This document shows positions 17,088 through 24,050 of a stretch of DNA of 64,000 bases, in pieces. Each line of letters starts with the position of its first letter. The stretch's first letter is position 1. The DNA comes from an uncultured Dehalococcoidia bacterium (GTDB taxonomy: Bacteria; Chloroflexota; Dehalococcoidia; Lucifugimonadales; UBA3495). The stretch lies in assembly GCA_951813535.1 (NCBI GenBank), contig OX638345.1, positions 447,029 to 511,028 on the forward strand, read 5' to 3'. The notes under the pieces were generated by a model that ran no database searches, was not told the DNA's origin, and saw only the letters and a program-made list of their open reading frames with translations. The translations under genes were made by a program, and so were the position numbers.

Positions 17088-17113
17088 CATCGATAGACAG
17101 GATGGACGGGATT
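17088..17113. repeat. short dispersed repeat, ACAGGATGGAC type
   Basis: CATCGATAGACAGGATGGAC followed by GGGATT, directly upstream of the degenerate beta subunit; reverse complement of the tract at 2-26, with a partial relative at 30259-30280. Confidence 0.5.
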
Positions 17114-17141
17114 CGGATTGAATGGAGACGGGATGCCGCGA

Positions 17142-17360
17142 TCAGTCATCGCTGCTGGTTTCCCGATCCGAATCGCGGCGGGCTTCGGCGCGGCGCTGGG
17201 AAACCATGAGGTACAGGCCGGCGGGAATCAGCACGGCTCCGGGGACGGCCTTCAGGGCATTGCCCTCCACAAAGCCCAGCCATAACAGGTAGAAGCCGGC
17301 GACGACCACGGCCGACGCGAAGAGGCGGCCAACAATGCTGAAAGGGCGGAACTTGGGCAT
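17142..17360 (-). CDS. small two-helix membrane protein
   Basis: 72 residues with two hydrophobic stretches (about residues 9-27 and 36-52) and a charged C-terminus RRAEARRDSDRETSSDD. It lies between the two beta-type ThDP genes on the same strand. No family was recognised. Confidence 0.6.
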   Translation of the reverse strand: MPKFRPFSIVGRLFASAVVVAGFYLLWLGFVEGNALKAVPGAVLIPAGLYLMVSQRRAEARRDSDRETSSDD

Positions 17361-17391
17361 TGTGTGATGGGCCAGGTGCGGGCATTTAGTC

Positions 17392-17419
17392 GTAGGGGCG
17401 AATGATCATTCGCCCCTAC
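17392..17419. repeat. perfect 28-bp palindrome
   Basis: GTAGGGGCGAATGA followed by its exact reverse complement, between the small membrane protein and the beta subunit gene. It can form a 14-bp hairpin in RNA from either strand. I recall this as a recurrent intergenic palindrome in Chloroflexota and other phyla. Confidence 0.8.
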
Positions 17420-17444
17420 ACATGGATCGTGAGTGGCAGGTTGG

Positions 17445-18041
17445 CTAGTTGTCGCCGGCGAGGGCGGCGGTGACTTCCTCGTAGGCCTGTTGCGCGGTGC
17501 GGGAGGCGCGGGTGCGGAACTGCACCGGCGTGTTCTCGATCTCGGGCTCCACGGCCAGGTGGATGAACACCGGGCCCTCGGCGGCCAGCACTTCGCTGAT
17601 GCCGGTGGTGAAGTCTTCCAGGTTGTCGAAGGAGAAGACGGCCGCGTAGCCGGCGCCCCTGGCGATTTCCTCCCAGTCGGTGACACCCTCGGAACCGGGG
17701 ATCGGCTGGCCGCCGGTGACGGCGTACACGCCGTTGTTGAAGAGGAAGTGGTAGAAATTCTTGGGCGCCTTGGTGGAGGTGGTGACCAGCGCGCCCAGGT
17801 TCATCAGCAGGCTGCCGTCGCCGTCCAACACCATCACCTTCCGTCCAGGCTGGGCCAGGGCGATGCCCAGACCGACGTTGCTGGCCTTGCCCATGGCGCC
17901 GGAGATCGGCAGGTCGAGGTTCTGGTTGCTGGTGACGGAGGGCAGGCCGAAGCGGACGTTGCCGGCGTTCATGGTGGGGACGATGACAGCGTCCTCGCGG
18001 TTGGTGTCGATGACGCGCACGGCATCGGTGTTGGTGATCAT
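17445..18041 (-). CDS. ThDP-dependent decarboxylase beta subunit (sulfopyruvate decarboxylase ComE-like)
   Basis: 198 residues; start at 18041 with AGGAG upstream. It carries the C-terminal ThDP domain: VLDGDGSLLMNLG followed about 25 residues later by LFNNGVYAVTGG, the GDG...NN cofactor-binding motif. With the alpha subunit encoded just upstream (18134-18646) it would form a heteromeric 2-oxoacid decarboxylase acting on sulfopyruvate, phosphonopyruvate or a related 3-substituted pyruvate. A longer frame runs through here but includes the alpha gene in the wrong frame. Confidence 0.82.
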   Translation of the reverse strand: MITNTDAVRVIDTNREDAVIVPTMNAGNVRFGLPSVTSNQNLDLPISGAMGKASNVGLGIALAQPGRKVMVLDGDGSLLMNLGALVTTSTKAPKNFYHFLFNNGVYAVTGGQPIPGSEGVTDWEEIARGAGYAAVFSFDNLEDFTTGISEVLAAEGPVFIHLAVEPEIENTPVQFRTRASRTAQQAYEEVTAALAGDN

Positions 18042-18133
18042 GGGACTTGCTCCTGCGATACGGGTTGCGTTGGCCGGGGCGGTGTTGTCGCGCCGCGCCG
18101 TCGATGACGGTGAAGTCGATGACGGTGAATTGG

Positions 18134-18646
18134 TCAGACGCCGAACTCGGTGCCGATCAGGACGGCCACGGGCCGGTTGAGGCGCTTGGATTCGTCGAAT
18201 GCGATGCTGATGCGGTCGGCGTCGTCGTCGGTCTCGACCAGGTAGTAGTTGATGCCCCAGGCGTGGAGGATGTGCTCGATGAACCGGCCAGCGGAGTCGG
18301 GAGTGGGACCGCGGCGGGTCCAGCCGCGATAGCCGACCAGCATGACCAGGGGCTGGTTGAGGTCCAGGCACAGGCCGCGGATGGAGTCGCCAGCCTCGAA
18401 GATGCCGGTGTTCTGGATCAGGACCACCGGGTTGGCGCCACCGACCCAGAGTCCGGCCGCCACGGCCATGGTCTCGCCCTCGCGGCACACCGGGATCAGG
18501 TCGAGGGTGGGTTCCTCCATCATCATGTTGTAGAGGAAGTTGGTCTCGCTGTCGGGGAGCCAGACAACGTGGGAGACGTCGTTCTTCTTCAGCTCGGCGA
18601 CCAGGGAACCCGGGTGCAAGACAGATTCGTAGACTTCGGTGGTCAT
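18134..18646 (-). CDS. ThDP-dependent decarboxylase alpha subunit (ComD-like)
   Basis: 170 residues; start at 18646 behind GGAG. It is the N-terminal (PYR) half of a split ThDP enzyme: VVWLPDSETNFLYNMM, the conserved Glu in CREGETMAVAAGLWVGG, and LVMLVGYRGWTRRG. It is encoded immediately before the beta subunit with about 90 bases between them, so the two are probably cotranscribed. Sulfopyruvate decarboxylase, a step in coenzyme M or sulfonate metabolism, is the best-known relative; the actual substrate is unproven. Confidence 0.82.
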   Translation of the reverse strand: MTTEVYESVLHPGSLVAELKKNDVSHVVWLPDSETNFLYNMMMEEPTLDLIPVCREGETMAVAAGLWVGGANPVVLIQNTGIFEAGDSIRGLCLDLNQPLVMLVGYRGWTRRGPTPDSAGRFIEHILHAWGINYYLVETDDDADRISIAFDESKRLNRPVAVLIGTEFGV

Positions 18647-19770
18647 TCTGGAGACTCCTTGAGCGATGCGCCGGGAAAGGCGTGCTGGCAGTGCGTTTTA
18701 GTCCATTCGGCATTATATGGGGTGGCATTTGGGGCGTCAACGGAATTCGTCAGCGGCGCCGAACCCGGCCCAGCACTGCGGAGCGCCGGGGCCGGGTCCA
18801 GGCGGCTATCGAGGGGGCCCTGACGCGTTTTCGTGGGCGGCGGGCAACGCCAGGGCGTTGGTGTGGGAGTTGGCGTCGCCGGCGTCGGGGCGTTTGATAC
18901 GGTCACCCTGAATTTCAGGTCGTTGTACAGTTTCCTGCCGTCCTTGGTGCAGACGGCGGCCTGGTGGGAGCACTGCCGGTCGGCCAGCAGGTAGAAGTGT
19001 ATGTGGTCGGGAGAATTGGGCTGCACCGTAATGTCCCAGATGCGGTTGGAGCCCTTCGTCCTGCGCCTGGCTTTGGTTACCGACGCGTTGGTCACGTCCA
19101 GCACCTGGTCGCGCAGCCTCTTGTAACTCATCCGGATTTGATCGGTGAGGTAGAGCTGAAGGGTGATGGGATCAGCGCCATTGTGGTCCTCCGGCAGGTT
19201 CTTCGCATAGGCCAAAGGGCGGGCGGCGCGTCTTTCCGGCAAGGCGTCCGAACCCTCAACCAGGGTGATGCTGACTTCAACCGTGTCGCTGCTCTTCCAG
19301 TCGAGGTCGCCGGCCTCCCACCAGTAACGTCCCGCGGCGACGGTAAACGGCTTCAAACTGTCCGATGCGACGAACTCCTGGTCTCCGATCGCCAGCGTGA
19401 AGTCTTTCGGGAGTTCGCGACTGATGTTGAGATACAGCCCTCCGGCGAGGGTCAGCACGGTCAGTACGCGATATGAGCGTTCATCCAGCGAAAAGGACTG
19501 GCTGGAGAGCGCTCCCATGTCATCGCCCCAGGTTGAGTATCCGGTTATCGCGGGAACGTATGCCGTGTTCGAGCCTACAGTAAGCGTGGCCGACCAGGCG
19601 GCCTGCGGGTCTTCGGCGCTTTGGGCGGATGCCAATTTCCCGGTAAACAGCAAGGCGCCGAGGCATGCCAGTAGAACGAGGCAGGTCAGGGCGAGCAGGA
19701 TCAGACGAAATGTGAAACGGTTGGAAAGGGTGCGATGTGCTTTTTCTATTGCGATGCCAGTTATACGCAT
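18643..19770 (-). CDS. signal-anchored surface protein with Thr-Pro linker, unusual C-terminus
   Basis: Start at 19770 is fixed by AGGAG eight bases upstream; the longer frame to 19908 lacks support. A hydrophobic stretch (about residues 20-43) is followed by a beta-rich segment with LTVGSN, GYSTWGDDMGAL and VLTVLTLAGGLYLNIS, a repeat type seen in Chloroflexota extracellular proteins, and by LYLTDQIRMSYKRLRDQVLDVT. After the TPATPTPTPTP linker the last 65 or so residues look unlike a folded domain and overlap the next start codon (ATGA), so the C-terminus may be truncated or frameshifted. Confidence 0.6.
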   Translation of the reverse strand: MRITGIAIEKAHRTLSNRFTFRLILLALTCLVLLACLGALLFTGKLASAQSAEDPQAAWSATLTVGSNTAYVPAITGYSTWGDDMGALSSQSFSLDERSYRVLTVLTLAGGLYLNISRELPKDFTLAIGDQEFVASDSLKPFTVAAGRYWWEAGDLDWKSSDTVEVSITLVEGSDALPERRAARPLAYAKNLPEDHNGADPITLQLYLTDQIRMSYKRLRDQVLDVTNASVTKARRRTKGSNRIWDITVQPNSPDHIHFYLLADRQCSHQAAVCTKDGRKLYNDLKFRVTVSNAPTPATPTPTPTPWRCPPPTKTRQGPLDSRLDPAPALRSAGPGSAPLTNSVDAPNATPYNAEWTKTHCQHAFPGASLKESPE

Positions 19771-20839
19771 GCGCTGTCTCCTGTTCAATCGTATGGACGC
19801 GGGTCGGTATGCTGGGCGGACGGCATCGCGCCCGAAGTGAAAACCGCGATGCGCACGGGGGCAGCCCCACCGTCCTGAGTCCCTTGATTTCGTTATGTCC
19901 CTCATCAAGCCTTTCGGACGTATGCGTCGGAACGGGCTTCCTGTGACCCGCCACGTGTGGCAGGTGATGGAAAGGGTCGTGCCACCACAGCGAGTTATTT
20001 GGGTACTCGTGGCAACACGCGGGGCGACGACACCGTCGCCGATGTCAAATTATTCTGGTGCCTCCCCAGAGCGAAGCCGCGCTCGCTCCCGCGCGGTGCT
20101 CCAATGTCTCGGATGAGTGCCGGTCAAGCCACGATCCATTGCCCGCTGCACTGATTGCCCGCAGCGAGGAGAGGCGGAGCGCGCTCGAGGGTGATCCAGG
20201 TGATCTATCGGAAGGTCGAACCTGCATCGGATCGAGCCTACCGACCGGAGTTGGGCCTTCGCCCGGCGCTCCGCGCCGCTCCTGGTTATGCGAGCGGCGG
20301 GTTGTCTCAGCCGGTGGCTCGCAAACGACCGCCGGGTGAAGGCGTTTGAGGCGCATGGTGGCCGTATGGAATGTGGCCGCTTATCGATTTCAGATCCGGA
20401 TCCAATGGATTTCCGATTTCGTTATGGGACGTACAACGTAATATGCCAATCAACGCTAAAGGGCGCTCCATGAATCGTCAATTGGCGTTCCATGATGAAT
20501 CCGTGGATGTTTTGTGAAGATATGGTCATAGAATGAAGATGCAGGCGGGCGCATACGGGCTGTTTCGACGGCTCTCAGCGCGCTGACCATGCGCGGTGGC
20601 GATTCCGGCAAAGCGGCGACGCGAGGCCGGCCTTGCGCGTACCCGGTTTCGTGAATCGTCAGAAGCAGGATTTTCGAGATTTACGGATTGTCAGGATTTG
20701 AACCGTTCCGTGATGGAGACTTCGCGATCCTGCCAGATCATAAAATCCCGTAAGTACTGATGCTGACGTTTCCCAACCGCAAACCGGGTACGCATGAGCT
20801 GGGCCGGGGCGCCAAACCGCCCCGCTGCAGCGGGGCCGC
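19771..20839. other. 1.07-kb gap without a convincing gene
   Basis: Short open frames on both strands have no recognisable protein features. The stretch holds the leader of the surface-protein gene and a dispersed repeat at 20655-20690. Several small inverted repeats occur; none could be assigned to a known RNA class. Confidence 0.55.
20655..20690. repeat. dispersed repeat, AGCAGGATTTTC type
   Basis: Tract with AGCAGGATTTTCGAGATTT and then GGATTGTCAGGATTTG, an internally repetitive GGATT motif familiar from intergenic repeats of other bacteria. It lies in the gap beyond the 3' end of the full-length ThDP enzyme gene. Confidence 0.45.
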
Positions 20840-22546
20840 CTACTGCCCGATCACGTTGAGCAGGGCCTGGCGCTTCTCGTGGCGGACCGCGTGCAGGGCG
20901 CGTTCCAGCGCCGCCGGCACGTCTGCGGGATCCTCGACCCTCTCTCCGTAGCCGCCGGCCGCCTGGCAGATCAGCTCGTACTGGAACGACTGGGACAGCG
21001 TGGTGACCGCGAAGTTGTTGGTCTGCACCGCGTAGCCGTCGGCGTAGGTGCCCCGGGTGGCGCTCTGCACGGCGTTCCAGATGCCGTTGTTCCACACGAT
21101 GGTCAGAATGGGCAGACCCTGGGCGTCGGACACGATGTGCCCGGCGGTGCCGGAACCGAAGATGTACGACCCGTCGCCAACGCAGCAGATCACGGTCCGG
21201 TCCCGGTCGGCCAGCTTCGCGCCCAGCGCCGCGCCAATTCCCCAGCCCAGGCCGCCGGATACCGGCACGCCGAAGAAGCTCCCCGGCTTCCTGACGTCGA
21301 TCTGCACCGCGTCGATGCCCAGTTCGTTGAGCACGATGGTGTCGTCGTCCAGCGCGTCGGACAGGCACCTGGTGAACCACGATTTGCTGATGGGCGTCTG
21401 ATCGCTGGCGGACTGGGCCTGCCGCAGCCAGCCGGCGCGCATCTCGTCGTTGCGACGCTGCCACTCGTCGGTCCGATTCTTGACCGCCGCAACATCGACG
21501 CCGATTTCGCTAACCGCATTGACCAACGCCTGGAGGACCAGCCGCGGCGTGCCGGCGAGGTTCAGGTCCACCTGGAACCCGCGCACCGGATAGCTGGAAA
21601 AGAGCGGATCATCGCCGATGCCGATCACCTGGCATCCTTCGGCGGGCTGATGGCGCTTGGGCGTCCAGGGCACGTCGGCTTCGAGCACCACCACCGCATC
21701 CGCGTCGGCCAGTGTTGGCCCGACGTCGGACCCGGCGTACAGGGCGTGGTTCCTGGGGAAGTTGGCGTACAGCGCCCCCGACTCGAACACCGCCATGCCC
21801 AGCAGCTCGGCCAGTTCCACCAGCGGGGCCACCGCCCGGGGATCCTTGCCGCCGCCCCGGGTGACCAGGATGGGATGGCGCGCTCCGGCCAGCGCGCGGG
21901 CGGCCTGCCCGATGGCTTCGGGCGTGGGCAGACGGTCGCCGGCCTTCTGCTGCCGGGAAGCGTCCCGGTACGACAGGCCGTCGATATCCTCGGCCAGCAC
22001 CTCGCGGGGCAGGGTCAGATAGACCGGCCCGGCCGGCGGAGACTCGGCGATGGCAAAGGCGCGGTCCACCACGCCTTCCAGGTCGGCCCCGTGGCGCAGC
22101 TCGTAGTCCCACTTCACCCACTCGCGCACCATTGCCGCCTGGTCGAAGGACTCCTGCGCCCAGTGGATGCTGCCGTCGCGGGAGCCGCGGGCGTCTCCCT
22201 CGGTGATGGGCGTGCGGCCGGCGCTGAACAGCATGGGCACGTTGGAGCGGGCGGCGTTGACGATGCCCCCGATGGCGTTGGCGGTGCCGGGAACGGTGTG
22301 CACCATCACCACCTGCGGGCGCCCGGTGATCATGGTGTAGCCATGGGCCATGCTCACGGCGGTGACCTCGTGGGGAACCGGGATGGGATGCGGCGCCGGG
22401 AGTTCCTGCACCTGCCGCTTGGCGTAGGCCTCGATGACGGGCGCGAAATCCGTCCCGCCGTTGCCGAAGAAGTAATCGATCCCACGGGAGGCCAGCAACT
22501 CCAGGTAGGCCTCCGCGACGCTCTCCACCGGGGCATGGTTGTACAT
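20840..22546 (-). CDS. full-length ThDP-dependent enzyme (acetolactate synthase / benzoylformate decarboxylase-like)
   Basis: 568 residues; start at 22546 with GAGGA nine bases upstream. All three ThDP-enzyme domains are present: PYR domain with the catalytic Glu in PHEVTAVSMAHGYTMITG, a central domain with PILVTRGGGKDPRAVAPLVE, and a PP domain with VGDGSYIFGSG and IVWNNGIWNAV. This is the domain order of acetolactate synthase and benzoylformate decarboxylase. No acetolactate synthase small subunit is nearby, so a catabolic decarboxylase or lyase is likelier than branched-chain synthesis (inference). Confidence 0.85.
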   Translation of the reverse strand: MYNHAPVESVAEAYLELLASRGIDYFFGNGGTDFAPVIEAYAKRQVQELPAPHPIPVPHEVTAVSMAHGYTMITGRPQVVMVHTVPGTANAIGGIVNAARSNVPMLFSAGRTPITEGDARGSRDGSIHWAQESFDQAAMVREWVKWDYELRHGADLEGVVDRAFAIAESPPAGPVYLTLPREVLAEDIDGLSYRDASRQQKAGDRLPTPEAIGQAARALAGARHPILVTRGGGKDPRAVAPLVELAELLGMAVFESGALYANFPRNHALYAGSDVGPTLADADAVVVLEADVPWTPKRHQPAEGCQVIGIGDDPLFSSYPVRGFQVDLNLAGTPRLVLQALVNAVSEIGVDVAAVKNRTDEWQRRNDEMRAGWLRQAQSASDQTPISKSWFTRCLSDALDDDTIVLNELGIDAVQIDVRKPGSFFGVPVSGGLGWGIGAALGAKLADRDRTVICCVGDGSYIFGSGTAGHIVSDAQGLPILTIVWNNGIWNAVQSATRGTYADGYAVQTNNFAVTTLSQSFQYELICQAAGGYGERVEDPADVPAALERALHAVRHEKRQALLNVIGQ

Positions 22547-22745
22547 CTCAAAATCCTCGCAAGCAGGGTTGGTCAACGCGAGGATACCACCATTGTTCAG
22601 GGCCGAGTATGGCGGCGATCCGGTTGCAGGGGAAGGCGACGCTCGGATCGCGGAGCCCGCTGATTCGCATAGCGGAGCCCGCTCATGGTGAGCTTGTCGA
22701 ACCGCCTGGCGATGCCGTGGCCGCAGGAGACGCCGTGGCCGCAAC

Positions 22746-22775
22746 GAGATCGCCACGCTTCGCTCGCGATGACGG
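22746..22775. repeat. dispersed repeat, GATCGCCACGCTTCGCTCGC type
   Basis: GAGATCGCCACGCTTCGCTC then GCGATGACGG. It matches the tracts at 28727-28754 and 30293-30309 apart from Y/R changes. Confidence 0.7.
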
Positions 22776-22812
22776 TCCTGGCGATGACGGTCCTGGCGAT
22801 GACGGTCCTGGC
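22768..22812. repeat. 15-bp tandem repeat, three exact copies
   Basis: GATGACGGTCCTGGC repeated three times head to tail (22768, 22783, 22798), starting inside the dispersed repeat. Confidence 0.9.
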
Positions 22813-22843
22813 GAAACTGGGCACGCGTGAGCAGCGAATCTTG

Positions 22844-22872
22844 TTGACAGGCCAAATTGAATGTGATAATTT
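22844..22872 (+). promoter_or_regulatory. promoter of the Act operon
   Basis: TTGACA at 22844-22849, 17-base spacer, TGA then TAATTT at 22867-22872: the same layout as the promoters at 75, 2215, 4241 and 6252. It lies about 110 bases before the first operon gene. Confidence 0.55.
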
Positions 22873-22981
22873 TCACCAGCCAAAAACGGGCCACGTAATT
22901 TCAGCCGCTTTACGTATTTACGTGGTCGATCCCGGGTAGAAAGCCCAGCATCAAACGTTCGAGCGCAGGTTCACCAGCCAC

Positions 22982-23284
22982 ATGCCGCAAACCGACCCCA
23001 ACGCGATGAACGCGGCTCTCTGGGCCGATGTCAGCCTCTGGCTGACGTACCTCTGGATTTATTTCCCCCTGATCATCATCTTTGCGTTCAGCATGCTGAT
23101 CGCCCATGGGCTGATCCCGTCGGGCGTGCAGACCGGAACCTACCCGGCGTTCTTCGCGCGCTTGCGATTACCCCTCACCGTGATTGGCGTTGCCGCGTTG
23201 GCGGGAGCCGTGGCCATGATGATTCTGACCGTCATGCAGTCGCCGATTACGCTGCAGAACGTTTGGGAACGCCTTTTCGTATAA
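22982..23284 (+). CDS. small membrane protein heading the Act operon
   Basis: 100 residues with two hydrophobic helices (about residues 20-43 and 64-85). It is the first gene after the operon promoter and 74 bases before the pentahaem cytochrome, on the same strand. It does not match a recognised Act subunit by motif; a small accessory membrane subunit is a reasonable guess from position. Confidence 0.65.
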   Translation: MPQTDPNAMNAALWADVSLWLTYLWIYFPLIIIFAFSMLIAHGLIPSGVQTGTYPAFFARLRLPLTVIGVAALAGAVAMMILTVMQSPITLQNVWERLFV

Positions 23285-23358
23285 CGCGCCGGGCGCCGCG
23301 CGGCTAAGCCCGCTGCCTGACGCAACCGGCCCTGCCGCCCAAAGACCTGCCGATATCC

Positions 23359-24036
23359 ATGCCGCCCCTCCCACCCACTCGACAGCTCATCCCGATGGCG
23401 ATTGCCGGGCTGGTCGTGACGGCCATCGTCGCGTTCATCCTGGTGGTGCTGTTCATATCGTGGTTCTCCAACCCGCCCTTCGGGTGGGGTGACGCGCCGG
23501 ACCAGCCGATTGACTTCCCGCACACGGTGCACGCGGGGTCCGTTGAAGAGGGCGGCCATGCCATCCAGTGCGAGTTCTGCCACCGCAACGTGACCTCGGG
23601 AGCGGCGGCCACGGTGCCGGCCGTGGAAGTCTGCGTGATCTGCCACAAACAGGTCAACGGGAGCAACGTGACCACCGACGCCGTGGAGCCCGAAACGCTG
23701 ATCAACATCCAGCGGGTGCTGGACAAGCACGAGGATCAACGGCCCATCGACTGGGAGCGGGTCCACCGCCTGCCGGACCACGTGCGGTTCGTGCACGAGG
23801 CCCACATCCGGTTCCTGACCCAGGGCGAAGAGCGTATCGTGACGCTGCCGGTGGGAGACGAAAAGCCGATGAACCTGCCGGTGACGGTGCCCGAAGCCTG
23901 TTCGGTATGCCACGGCGACGTGGCCCGGATGGAAGTGGTACAGCCGCAGGATGGGCAGTCGCTGAAGATGGGCACATGCCTGGATTGCCACCGGGAAAAC
24001 GACGTCAGCACTGACTGCACGATCTGCCACAAGTAG
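23359..24036 (+). CDS. pentahaem cytochrome c, alternative complex III subunit A
   Basis: 225 residues. A single N-terminal transmembrane helix (about residues 14-37) anchors a periplasmic domain with five CXXCH haem motifs: CEFCH, CVICH, CSVCH, CLDCH and CTICH. That number, the size and the following ActB1-like gene identify ActA of alternative complex III, which passes electrons from the iron-sulfur subunit towards ActE. Several spaced His residues are available as distal haem ligands. Maturation requires the Ccm proteins encoded at 32.8-37.3 kb. Confidence 0.88.
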   Translation: MPPLPPTRQLIPMAIAGLVVTAIVAFILVVLFISWFSNPPFGWGDAPDQPIDFPHTVHAGSVEEGGHAIQCEFCHRNVTSGAAATVPAVEVCVICHKQVNGSNVTTDAVEPETLINIQRVLDKHEDQRPIDWERVHRLPDHVRFVHEAHIRFLTQGEERIVTLPVGDEKPMNLPVTVPEACSVCHGDVARMEVVQPQDGQSLKMGTCLDCHRENDVSTDCTICHK

Positions 24037-24050
24037 GCCGCACGCATATC

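Larger units (their letters stand above)
22547..22981. other. repeat-rich gap before the Act operon
   Basis: 435 bases without a gene, holding a dispersed repeat, a 15-bp triplicated repeat and the promoter-like site for the downstream operon (listed separately). Confidence 0.6.

Noticed and set aside
19800-20040. Possible structured RNA upstream of the surface-protein gene
   Set aside because: A short CTTGAT/ATCAAG pairing and GC-rich stems exist, but the core does not match known classes.
20879-22663. 594-codon open frame opposite the full-length ThDP enzyme
   Set aside because: Shadow of the real gene, which carries all ThDP motifs.
22768-22812. CRISPR-like repeats
   Set aside because: Three 15-bp units without spacers; simple tandem repeat.
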